Source: Pseudactinotalea suaedae
Lineage (GTDB): Bacteria > Actinomycetota > Actinomycetes > Actinomycetales > Beutenbergiaceae
Assembly: GCF_009733815.1 (NCBI RefSeq)
Contig: NZ_WNXY01000003.1
Location: forward strand, 124,001 to 188,000
Direction of reading: 5' to 3'
DNA: 64,000 bases
Shown: positions 57,513 to 64,000 of the stretch, piece by piece
How positions within the stretch are numbered: position 1 is the first letter of the stretch
Layout of the letters: the number at the start of each line of letters is the position of its first letter
Translations under genes and position numbers: made by a program
Notes under the pieces: generated by a model
The model's input: only the letters and a program-made list of their open reading frames with translations
What the model was told of the DNA's origin: nothing
Databases searched by the model: none

Positions 57513-57917
57513 CTACATGTCGCGGGCCGAGAGCACGCAGAACTCGTTGCCCTCGGGGTCGGCCAGCACCGTCCAGCTCGCGCCGACCTCCTGGCCGACG
57601 TCCACCCGGGTCGCGCCGAGGCTCTCCAGCCGCGCGATCTCGGCGTCGCGGTCCTGGGTGGTGTGAGGCGCGAGGTCGAGGTGGAGCCTGTTCTTGCCGG
57701 TCTTGGGCTCGGGGACCTTGACGAACACCAGTCCGGGCGGGATCTTCTCCCAGTCCATCGCGCGCACGTCGTCCTCGCCCGTGACGTAGCCGGGGATGAG
57801 GACCACCTCGTCCTCGGCCTCGTAGATCACCTGCCAGTCGATCGCCTCGGCCCACCAGCGCGCGAGCCGGCTCGGGTCGTGGGTGTCGATGACGGTGCTG
57901 TACCAGCGCAGGGCCAT
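57513..57917 (-). CDS. VOC-superfamily (glyoxalase-like) protein
   Basis: 134 residues with two beta-alpha-beta-beta-beta modules. [25 protein letters not shown] opens the fold and [14 protein letters not shown] with [11 protein letters not shown] ends it, giving possible metal ligands His and Glu. It belongs to the glyoxalase_6 type. Substrate unknown. The ppk gene follows after 64 bases. Confidence 0.88.
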   Translation of the reverse strand: MALRWYSTVIDTHDPSRLARWWAEAIDWQVIYEAEDEVVLIPGYVTGEDDVRAMDWEKIPPGLVFVKVPEPKTGKNRLHLDLAPHTTQDRDAEIARLESLGATRVDVGQEVGASWTVLADPEGNEFCVLSARDM

Positions 57918-57944
57918 GGGGTGTCTCCTCCCGACCCTGCCAAC

Positions 57945-58799
57945 CTACGTCCGCGCGTACTGCACGTCAGCCCGCCGACGATGGAATCCCGCCTTCTGGT
58001 ACGTCCGGATCGCGGGTGCGTTGTCGCCCTCGACGTAGAGCTCGATCTCGTCGACCTCGTGCTGGCCCAGCTCGGCGAACCTCTGCATCGCGACGGCGGT
58101 GAGGAGCCCTCCCAGGCCCCGCCCCTGGGCGGCGGGGTCGATGCCCAGCACGTAGATCTCGCCGGTCCGCTCGCTCACCTTGGTCCACATCGAACCCAGC
58201 AGCGCGCCGTCGACGGCGGAGCGCGCCACCCAGAAGCCGCGGGCGTCGAACCATGGCTCGGCGAGACGGGCGTCGAGGTCGGCCCGGCCGATCCGCCCCT
58301 GCTCGGGGTGGCTGGCGAAGGCGCGGGCGTTGACGGCGAGCCAGTCCTCGGCGTCGCGGTCGGCGTCGAACGTGGTGACGACGACGTCGCTCGGGATGGT
58401 CGGCGCGACGGCCGCCGTCGGGGGCGGTGACCTCATGAGCCAGAGCTCGCGGACGACCGCGAGGCCACGGCCGGTTGCCAGCGGGGCCGCGCCCGGATGG
58501 GGGCCGTGCGCCCAGACCTGCGCCGCGGGTGCGAGGGCGAGGACCTCGTCCAGCAGACGGGCGCCGAGACCGTGGCGGCGGTGCCCGGGGTGCACGGCCA
58601 GCTCGGCCGAGGTGCCGTCGAGCTGGGCGTACCCGAGCAGGGCGCCGCCGTCGTCGAGCACCGGCAGGTGGTGGACCTCGCGGTCCGGTGCGCCTGCGAG
58701 GTTGAGCAGCGTCTGCTCCGAGAAGGCCGCGACGCCGTCGGCCTCCTCCACGGCGGCCGCGAGCGCGCGGACCGCGTCCGCGTCGACCTGGGCGACCAT
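57945..58799 (-). CDS. mshD: Mycothiol synthase
   Basis: 284 residues with two GNAT domains. Domain 1 carries ELAVHPGHRRHGLGARLLDEV, domain 2 carries YVLGIDPAAQGRGLGGLLTAVAMQRF, the acetyl-CoA-binding motif. The C-terminus VEGDNAPAIRTYQKAGFHRRRADVQYAR is typical of MshD, which acetylates Cys-GlcN-Ins in the last step of mycothiol synthesis. Its ATG overlaps the stop of the upstream gene. This confirms an actinobacterial host. Confidence 0.93.
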   Translation of the reverse strand: MVAQVDADAVRALAAAVEEADGVAAFSEQTLLNLAGAPDREVHHLPVLDDGGALLGYAQLDGTSAELAVHPGHRRHGLGARLLDEVLALAPAAQVWAHGPHPGAAPLATGRGLAVVRELWLMRSPPPTAAVAPTIPSDVVVTTFDADRDAEDWLAVNARAFASHPEQGRIGRADLDARLAEPWFDARGFWVARSAVDGALLGSMWTKVSERTGEIYVLGIDPAAQGRGLGGLLTAVAMQRFAELGQHEVDEIELYVEGDNAPAIRTYQKAGFHRRRADVQYART

Positions 58800-59431
58800 C
58801 AGTCGAGCCGTTCGGCGCGCCACAGGCCGGCGGCCTGCTCGAGCTCGGCCGCGGTGTCCAGGAGGGCGCCGGCGTTGCGCGTGACGCGGGTGGCCGCGTG
58901 GTCGTCGACGTCGGCCATGCTGTCGGCGTCGACCGCCGACCCGGTGGCCAGCACGCGGCAGAACGCGCCGGCGCGCTCGAGCGCGACGTCGAGGTCGCCG
59001 CGGAACACGCCCGAGAGCACGGCGTCGGCGAGGGTGCGGATCTCCTCCGGCCCCGGGGCGTCGGCGACGCCGGCCACCGCGTCGGCCACCTCGGCCCGGG
59101 CCACCCCGAGCCGGTAGCGCTCGGCGATGGTGCGGGGGTCCCGCCGGGTCCACTCGCGCAGCAGGTAGAGCCGCCACAGCGCGCCGGGGAGGGTCCCGGG
59201 CGGGCTGTCCGCCCACAGCGCGGCCACGGTGTCGATCCCCTCGGTGTCGACCAGGCGCACGAGCCGGTCGACCAGCTCGGCGTCGTCGGAGGCCGCCCGC
59301 CCCCCGTGCACGATCGCGCCGGCCGTGGTGTGCGCGGCCTCGGACCGCAGCGCCGGGTCGACGTCCCCCACGATGGCCTCGGCCTGCTCGGGCGACAGCA
59401 TCGCGGGCCTCCGGAACCGTCCGTCAGTCAC
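58799..59431 (-). CDS. Conserved hypothetical protein upstream of mshD
   Basis: 210 residues, helical, Ala/Arg/Asp-rich, no signal or membrane segment. Blocks such as LWRLYLLREWTRRDPRTIAERYRLG look conserved but no named family is recognised. It overlaps mshD (ATGA) and so is co-translated with mycothiol synthase. Repeat locus C begins 21 bases upstream of its start, in its promoter region. GTG or ATG start at 59431. Confidence 0.75.
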   Translation of the reverse strand: MTDGRFRRPAMLSPEQAEAIVGDVDPALRSEAAHTTAGAIVHGGRAASDDAELVDRLVRLVDTEGIDTVAALWADSPPGTLPGALWRLYLLREWTRRDPRTIAERYRLGVARAEVADAVAGVADAPGPEEIRTLADAVLSGVFRGDLDVALERAGAFCRVLATGSAVDADSMADVDDHAATRVTRNAGALLDTAAELEQAAGLWRAERLD

Positions 59432-59452
59432 CTGTCCCGCCCCTCCCCATCT

Positions 59453-59505
59453 CCGGTTTCAACACGATTCCGTCCACGCCCCGGTTTCACCACGATTCCG
59501 TGCAC
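59453..59505. repeat. 28-bp-period repeat, locus C (two units)
   Basis: GGTTTCAACACGATTCC (59455-59471) and GGTTTCACCACGATTCC (59483-59499) are 28 bases apart, each followed by GT(C/G)CAC. It fills the short gap between the leftward racemase-like gene and the leftward hypothetical gene. Same family as 39598-39674 and 42334-42408. Confidence 0.9.
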
Positions 59506-60693
59506 TCACCCGAACGTGCGCGACTCACCACGATACGTCGGCACGGTCTCCTCGATCCGACCGCCACGGACGAGGTGGACGACGTCGAACCGCTCCATCA
59601 TCTCGCCGGCTTTCGCGTGCCGGAACCAGACCCGGTCACCGATCGCGGGCACCTCCGAGCGGTACCGCAGCGGCGTCTGGACCTCGCCGGCACCCTCCGT
59701 CGACAGGTACGCGCCCCCGCTGAGGGGCGCCGGGAGCCGGTCGGAGCCCGCCGGACCCGACGCGGGATAGCCGCCGCCGAACAGCGTGGCGATGTGCCTG
59801 GTCGGGTGCCGCACCACGTCGAGCCCGAAGTACGCCGCCGGCCGCGGCGTGAAGGCGCGGTAGTGGTCGAACAACGTCGGGCAGTAGAGCCCGCTGCCGG
59901 CGGTGACCTCGGTGACCGTGGGGTCGGCCACGGTCTCGGCGACCGAGCCGCTGCCGCCGCCGTTGACCAGCAGCGCGCGCCCCAGCTCGGCCTGCAGCGC
60001 ACCGACGACCGCCGGCCGCCGTTGCGCCAGCTGTGCCATGCTCGCGCGCTTCATCGCCCGCACCACGGGTCCGCGCACACCCGCCTCGTTGACGCCCGCG
60101 ACCTGGCCCTCGTAGAACATCACCCCTCGCACCCGCAGCCGCCCGGTCCGCTCGACCGCGCGAGCCAGGGCGACCGCGTCGGCGACGTCATGCACCGGGG
60201 AGCGCCGCGGCCCCACGTGCACCGGCCCGAACCGGAGCCCCGCGTCGACGTCGAGGCACACCTGCACCGGCGGCCCGTCCGGTGACCCGGCTCGCGTGAT
60301 GGCGCGCTCCACGAGCGCGACCTGGGCGACGTCGTCGACCATCAGGGTGATCTGCTCGCGGGCGCGGGTATCGGACACCAGCGAGGAGAGGGCGCGCCGG
60401 TCGACGCTCGGGTATCCGAGCAGCACGTCCCGGACGCCCTGCTCCACGAGCCACAGCGCCTCGGCGAGCGAGAACGCCATCACGCCGGCGAACCCCGGGC
60501 TCGCCAGGGCCTTGTCGATCAGCGCCCGCACGCGCAACGACTTCGACGCCACCCGGACCGGCGTTCCCTGCGCCCGGGCGAGCAGGTCACGGGCATTGGC
60601 CTCGAAGCTCTCGAGATCGACGACGGCGACCGGGCCGGGAATCCCGGCCGTCGCCTCTTGCCATGGCGCCGCACTCGTCCTCACCCGCACCAT
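59506..60693 (-). CDS. PLP-dependent alanine racemase/D-threonine aldolase-like enzyme
   Basis: 395 residues: an alanine-racemase N-barrel with the PLP lysine in VRVASKSLRVRALI, and a C-terminal DSD1-like beta domain (TVTEVTAGSGLYCPTLFD, GGYPASGPAG, VWFRHAKAGEMMERFDVVHLV), whose His/Cys bind zinc in D-threonine aldolase and D-serine dehydratase. It likely acts on a D-amino acid. An ATG at 60693 is used; another in-frame ATG at 60726 is possible. Divergent from the PQQ-propeller gene with about 60 bases between. Confidence 0.82.
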   Translation of the reverse strand: MVRVRTSAAPWQEATAGIPGPVAVVDLESFEANARDLLARAQGTPVRVASKSLRVRALIDKALASPGFAGVMAFSLAEALWLVEQGVRDVLLGYPSVDRRALSSLVSDTRAREQITLMVDDVAQVALVERAITRAGSPDGPPVQVCLDVDAGLRFGPVHVGPRRSPVHDVADAVALARAVERTGRLRVRGVMFYEGQVAGVNEAGVRGPVVRAMKRASMAQLAQRRPAVVGALQAELGRALLVNGGGSGSVAETVADPTVTEVTAGSGLYCPTLFDHYRAFTPRPAAYFGLDVVRHPTRHIATLFGGGYPASGPAGSDRLPAPLSGGAYLSTEGAGEVQTPLRYRSEVPAIGDRVWFRHAKAGEMMERFDVVHLVRGGRIEETVPTYRGESRTFG

Positions 60694-60755
60694 CCTCGGT
60701 GATGAGCGTCGGTTCACTCGACTCATCTGGCCGAGGACTCCCCTAGGTTGACTGG

Positions 60756-62102
60756 ATGGACCAGATGGTCTTGAGGGGGCGCACGGCCGACGAGGACGAG
60801 TTCGAGGTCGGCTCCGACCATCCCGCGCTCGAGGCCCCGCCCGCACGCAGACGCGGGCGGTGGCTCGGTACGACGCCCTGGGTGCTCGCGGCGGCAGCGC
60901 TCGTCGTGACCGGTGTGGCCGTGGCGCCGGACCAGGGGCTGCCGCTGGACGGCTATCCGTCGGGGACCGTCGGGATGCTCGCGGTGGATGCCACCGTGCC
61001 GCCGGAGGAGATGTGGCGCGCACCGATCGAGGAGTGGCGCGGCGGCCCCCAGTGGCTGAGCGTGGTCGGCGAGACCGTGGTGCTGCTCACCGGCGACCAC
61101 GCGGAGGGGCTGTCGCTGACGACCGGCGAGGCACGCTGGCGGGTCCCTGTCGACATCCAGACCTGCACGGTGCGCGAGGCTGTCGCCTGCCTCGAGCAGC
61201 AAGGGCAACCCGGTGCCCGCGTCGTCAGGATCGACCCGACCACGGGCGACCAGCATCGGATCGACCTGCCCTACGCCGTCGAAGCCGTCGCGTTCGGCGA
61301 CGATCTCCTGGCACTCACCGAGCGCGACGACGAGCTCGAGCTTCAGCGGGTCGACGCCGCCGGTCGTCCACGCTGGGTGAGCACGGCGGACCTCAGCGAC
61401 GTGACCACCGCCGAGGACACGATCGAGTACGCCTCGTTCGCTGAGCTCGTCGTCCTCGGTGAGCAGGTGTATCTGTCGCTGGCCGTGGTCAGCTTCGTCG
61501 TCGACGTGGCGACCGGCGCGAACATCGAGCGTGCCGACGTGTCCGTGCACGACAGCGTCTATGGGTACATCCGCTACGACTCGGCGAGCTCGACCTCCAC
61601 CCTGCTGGATGACGACGGGAACGTCCTTGTCGAGGACCTCCCGGTGGCTCCCGACGACGATCCCCACGGCGCGTACGAGGTGAGGTGGGACGGCCTGCAC
61701 CTGAGCATCGCTTCCGACGGGGAGGCGATCTGGGAGTCGGAGGTCGAGCAGGACGACGTCGAGCTGCCGCTCGCTCGCGTCGACGGTGTGCTGGTGACCC
61801 GGACGAACCGCGAGTCCTCCGACCGGCTCGCGGCGAGGGATCTGGGCACCGGCGACGTGCTGTGGACGACGGCTGCCGACGCCGCCACCTCCGTGCTCGG
61901 CGCCGCGGGCAGCACGCTCCTCATGATGGGCTCGCACCATGCCTTGGCCGGCGTCGATGCCCACAGCGGCGAGGCCCTGTGGACCTATGGCGACACGTAC
62001 CCGACCGGAGGGATGGTGTTTCAGCCGGACGGCGTCCTGCTGCTGCTGGACAACGAGGTCGTGCGACTCGCCTGGGACCGCGCCGGAACGGCTGTGTGGT
62101 GA
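60756..62102 (+). CDS. Membrane-anchored PQQ-like beta-propeller protein (second)
   Basis: 448 residues. One membrane anchor (about 36-56, LGTTPWVLAAAALVVTGVAVA) precedes repeated blades ending in xxxW (EARWRV, RPRWVS, EAIWES, DVLWTT, EALWTY), the PQQ/WD40-like propeller. Similar in plan to the protein at 28225-29643 but with little close identity. Function unknown. A TAGGTT hexamer lies 6 bases before the ATG, so a leaderless message is possible. Confidence 0.75.
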   Translation: MDQMVLRGRTADEDEFEVGSDHPALEAPPARRRGRWLGTTPWVLAAAALVVTGVAVAPDQGLPLDGYPSGTVGMLAVDATVPPEEMWRAPIEEWRGGPQWLSVVGETVVLLTGDHAEGLSLTTGEARWRVPVDIQTCTVREAVACLEQQGQPGARVVRIDPTTGDQHRIDLPYAVEAVAFGDDLLALTERDDELELQRVDAAGRPRWVSTADLSDVTTAEDTIEYASFAELVVLGEQVYLSLAVVSFVVDVATGANIERADVSVHDSVYGYIRYDSASSTSTLLDDDGNVLVEDLPVAPDDDPHGAYEVRWDGLHLSIASDGEAIWESEVEQDDVELPLARVDGVLVTRTNRESSDRLAARDLGTGDVLWTTAADAATSVLGAAGSTLLMMGSHHALAGVDAHSGEALWTYGDTYPTGGMVFQPDGVLLLLDNEVVRLAWDRAGTAVW

Positions 62103-62113
62103 GGAACGCGCGC

Positions 62114-63343
62114 TCAGAGACGGGCTGCCTTGGCCCTGAGCACCTCGGCCTCACGCTCGTTGGTCGCGAGCAGGGCAGCGGCACCGAGCTCGGTGCGTGC
62201 CTCCTCCGTGCGGCCGAGCCGCGACAGCAGCTCGCCCCGCACGCTGGGCAGCAAGGCGGAGTCCTTGAGCTTGCCGCCGTCGCGCACCCGGTCGACGAGC
62301 CGTAGCGCGACCTCGGGACCGGCTGCGGTCATCGAGACCGCGACCGCACGATTGAGGTCGACGATCGGGCTCGGCGCGATCCGTCCGAGCGCTTCGTAGA
62401 TCAGCACGATCCGGTCCCAGTCCGTAGCCTCCACACTGCTGGCGATCGCGTGGCACTCGGCGATGGAGGCCTGCAGCGCGTAGCTGCCGCGGCCACGACC
62501 GATCTCGTCGACCCGCGCCAGTGCGGCTCGTCCGCGGCGGATCTGTGCATGGTCCCAGCGGCGGCGGTCCTGGTCGGCCAGCAGCACCGGGGTGCCGTCA
62601 GCGGCGACCCGGGCCGCGAACCGGGAGGCCTGCAGCTCCATCAGCGCCACCAGCCCGTGCGCCTCCGGCTCCTGCGGGAGCAACCGCGCCAGCACGCGCC
62701 CCAGCCGGAGCGCCTCGTTGGCCAGGTCGGGGCGCAGCCACCGGTCCCCCGCCGTCGCCGCGTAGCCCTCGGTGAACACGAGGTAGACGACGCCGAGCAC
62801 GGCACCCAGCCGCTCGCCCCACTCCGCGGGCTCCGGCGAGGCGAACCGCACGTGCGACGCCGCGAGCGTGGCCTTGGCACGCACGATCCGCTGCTGCACG
62901 GTGGCGACCGGCACCAGCATCATGCGCGCGATCTCCTCGGTCGACAGGCCGCCCACCGCGCGCAGGGTCAGGCAGACCTGCGCCTGCCGCGACAGCACCG
63001 GGTGGCAGGCCATGAAGACCAGGCGCAGCACGTCGTCCTCGATCGGCTGCCACTCGTCCTCGGTGGTCTCGGCGAGGTCGTGCGCGATCGTGCGGTACTT
63101 CTCGTCCTGTCGCTCGCGCCGCCGCCAGGCGTCGATCGCCTTGCGCTTGGCCACGGCCGTGAGCCAGGCGCCCGCGTTGCGCGGGACGCCCGCCTCCGGC
63201 CACTGGGTCAGCGCATCGGCCACGGCCTCCTGAGCGAGGTCCTCCGCCATCCCGACGTCACCGGTCACGCGGACCAGGGTCGCCACCACCTGCGCACCCT
63301 CGATGCGCCAGACGGCGTCGACCGTGCGTCGGATGTCGGTCAT
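62114..63343 (-). CDS. ECF42-family RNA polymerase sigma factor
   Basis: 409 residues. Sigma region 2 (about 12-75: LVRVTGDVGMAEDLAQEAVADAL, AWLTAVAKRKAIDAWRRR) and region 4 (about 115-170: LTLRAVGGLSTEEIARMMLVPVATVQQRI) are followed by a long helical TPR/DUF6596 domain (180-409) as in the ECF42 group. Such sigmas lack anti-sigma factors and act with DGPF proteins. It follows the DGPF gene by 13 bases in an operon, and the promoter upstream of that gene matches the ECF42 consensus. Confidence 0.92.
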   Translation of the reverse strand: MTDIRRTVDAVWRIEGAQVVATLVRVTGDVGMAEDLAQEAVADALTQWPEAGVPRNAGAWLTAVAKRKAIDAWRRRERQDEKYRTIAHDLAETTEDEWQPIEDDVLRLVFMACHPVLSRQAQVCLTLRAVGGLSTEEIARMMLVPVATVQQRIVRAKATLAASHVRFASPEPAEWGERLGAVLGVVYLVFTEGYAATAGDRWLRPDLANEALRLGRVLARLLPQEPEAHGLVALMELQASRFAARVAADGTPVLLADQDRRRWDHAQIRRGRAALARVDEIGRGRGSYALQASIAECHAIASSVEATDWDRIVLIYEALGRIAPSPIVDLNRAVAVSMTAAGPEVALRLVDRVRDGGKLKDSALLPSVRGELLSRLGRTEEARTELGAAALLATNEREAEVLRAKAARL

Positions 63344-63356
63344 GCTGGAGACCGCG

Positions 63357-63788
63357 TCAGCCCTCGGAGCGGGCGGCCTGCTGCTCACGCCACTCCGGCT
63401 CCTTCTGGACGAACTCGTTGTCGGCGTAGTCGGCGAAGTCGCTCTCGTCGGTCACCCGGCGCACCTCGAGCTTGCTCCCCGGACCCAGCGGGCACCGGCT
63501 CGCCCACTCGGCGGCCTCCTCCTTGCTGGCGACCTCGAGGATCCAGAAGCCGTTGAACAGCTCGTGGGTCTCGCCGTAGGGGCCATCGGTCACGATCGGG
63601 GTGTCGGCGTCGAAGTCGACGACGAAGCCCTCCTCGGCCTCCGCGAGGCCCTCACCGGCGAGCAGCACGCCCGCGTTCATCAGGGACTCGTTGTAGCGAC
63701 CCATCGCGTTGATGATCTCCTCGAAGTCCATCTCCTTGGAGGCCTCGAGCGCCGCGTCGGTGGACCGCATGATCAGCATGTACTTCAT
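63357..63788 (-). CDS. YCII/DGPF-family protein, partner of the ECF42 sigma factor
   Basis: 143 residues with the YCII fold. The family motif DGPFAET appears as DGPYGETHELFNGFWI. The N-terminus MKYMLIMRSTDAALE is typical. Function is unknown but these proteins accompany and are controlled by ECF42 sigma factors. AGGAGTA precedes the ATG. First gene of the operon with the sigma factor. Confidence 0.92.
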   Translation of the reverse strand: MKYMLIMRSTDAALEASKEMDFEEIINAMGRYNESLMNAGVLLAGEGLAEAEEGFVVDFDADTPIVTDGPYGETHELFNGFWILEVASKEEAAEWASRCPLGPGSKLEVRRVTDESDFADYADNEFVQKEPEWREQQAARSEG

Positions 63789-63838
63789 GGTCGTACTCCT
63801 CGGTTTCGGGAGCGCCGTGTGCGCCCTCCTGCAAGACC

Positions 63839-63865
63839 GTCGAGCGGCACGAGCCCGGATCGACA
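63839..63865 (-). promoter_or_regulatory. ECF42-type promoter of the DGPF-sigma operon
   Basis: On the minus strand TGTCGA (63865-63860) and CGAC (63842-63839) are separated by 17 bases. The ECF42 consensus reported for these operons is TGTCGA in the -35 and CGA/TC in the -10 region. The leader to the ATG at 63788 would be about 44 bases. Confidence 0.7.
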
Positions 63866-63913
63866 TGGGTGCGCCCACAATCTTGCCGCCTGCCGAGGGG
63901 GCAGGATCAGCAC

Positions 63914-64000
63914 ATGGTGTGGCAGAACTGGGCGAGGACGGCGAGCGCCGACCCGGAGGTCGTCGAGAGACCCGGGAACGACGCGGAGGTCGCCGCCGTG
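63914..64000 (+). CDS. FAD-linked oxidoreductase (aldonolactone oxidase-like), partial
   Basis: Only 29 residues are visible: MVWQNWARTASADPEVVE and then PGNDAEVAAV. The opening WxNW followed by P-x-x-V-x-x-P-x-x-x-x-E-V-A is that of D-arabinono-1,4-lactone/L-gulonolactone oxidase-like FAD-linked oxidoreductases (FAD_binding_4). A GGCAGGA ribosome-binding site lies upstream. The gene runs off the right edge, and is divergent from the DGPF operon. Confidence 0.7.
   Translation, partial: MVWQNWARTASADPEVVERPGNDAEVAAV

Overview
This is a GC-rich (about 70%) chromosomal segment from an actinobacterium, most likely of the order Micrococcales. The evidence is a mycothiol synthase (mshD), actinobacterial-type WXG100/EccC/EccD secretion genes, a GlnR-like orphan regulator, an ECF41 and an ECF42 sigma factor, many GTG/TTG starts and ATGA/GTGA gene overlaps. 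No rRNA, tRNA, insertion sequence, prophage or CRISPR array was recognised. Genus is not determinable from the sequence alone.

Region by region. 1-1834: the start of a sugar ABC-transporter lipoprotein, a nucleoside hydrolase and a small membrane protein. 2119-11048: a compact type VII secretion locus. Two WXG100-like proteins are transcribed leftward, and divergent from them is a six-gene, stop-start-overlapping operon encoding an RDD/FHA protein, a one-TM protein with DPxTG repeats, EccD, a MinD-like protein, EccC and a second MinD-like protein. Both MinD-like proteins lack the P-loop lysines, and no EccB, EccE or mycosin gene is present. 11074-12818: an ECF41 sigma factor divergent from an NmrA-type oxidoreductase, with two facing ECF41-type promoters between them. 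12846-16836: the araBDA operon for L-arabinose use. 16907-22531: paired regulators and small enzymes (HxlR/methyltransferase, MocR/flavin oxidase, DinB, LacI). 22616-26399: a TlrC-like antibiotic-resistance ABC-F, and a TetR/FAD-monooxygenase pair with twin operators. 26517-30346: DEAD-box helicase, PQQ-propeller membrane protein, SGNH hydrolase. 30460-34691: RpiR regulator, a secreted glycoside-hydrolase-like protein with a lectin-like insert, and an arabinose-isomerase-like enzyme. 34761-44918: clpC, macro domain, gamma carbonic anhydrase, kinase-like protein, the dtd/nucleoside hydrolase/asparaginase/DUF2516 operon, ygfZ, nitrobindin.

45069-57448 is rich in phosphate functions: a GlnR-like regulator, a PhoU-like/Pit low-affinity transporter pair, two paralogous lipoproteins, a TipA-like MerR regulator, pstSCAB preceded by a four-unit PHO box, and ppk with a NUDIX/phosphatase gene. 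57513-64000 holds a VOC protein, mshD, a PLP-dependent racemase-like enzyme, a second PQQ-propeller protein, the ECF42/DGPF pair with a matching promoter, and the start of an FAD-linked oxidoreductase.

The points most worth a second look are the reduced secretion locus with two degenerate MinD-like proteins, a 28-bp-period intergenic repeat found at three places (39.6, 42.3 and 59.5 kb), the RpiR/hydrolase/isomerase cluster, and a series of unusually clear operators that assign regulators to targets.
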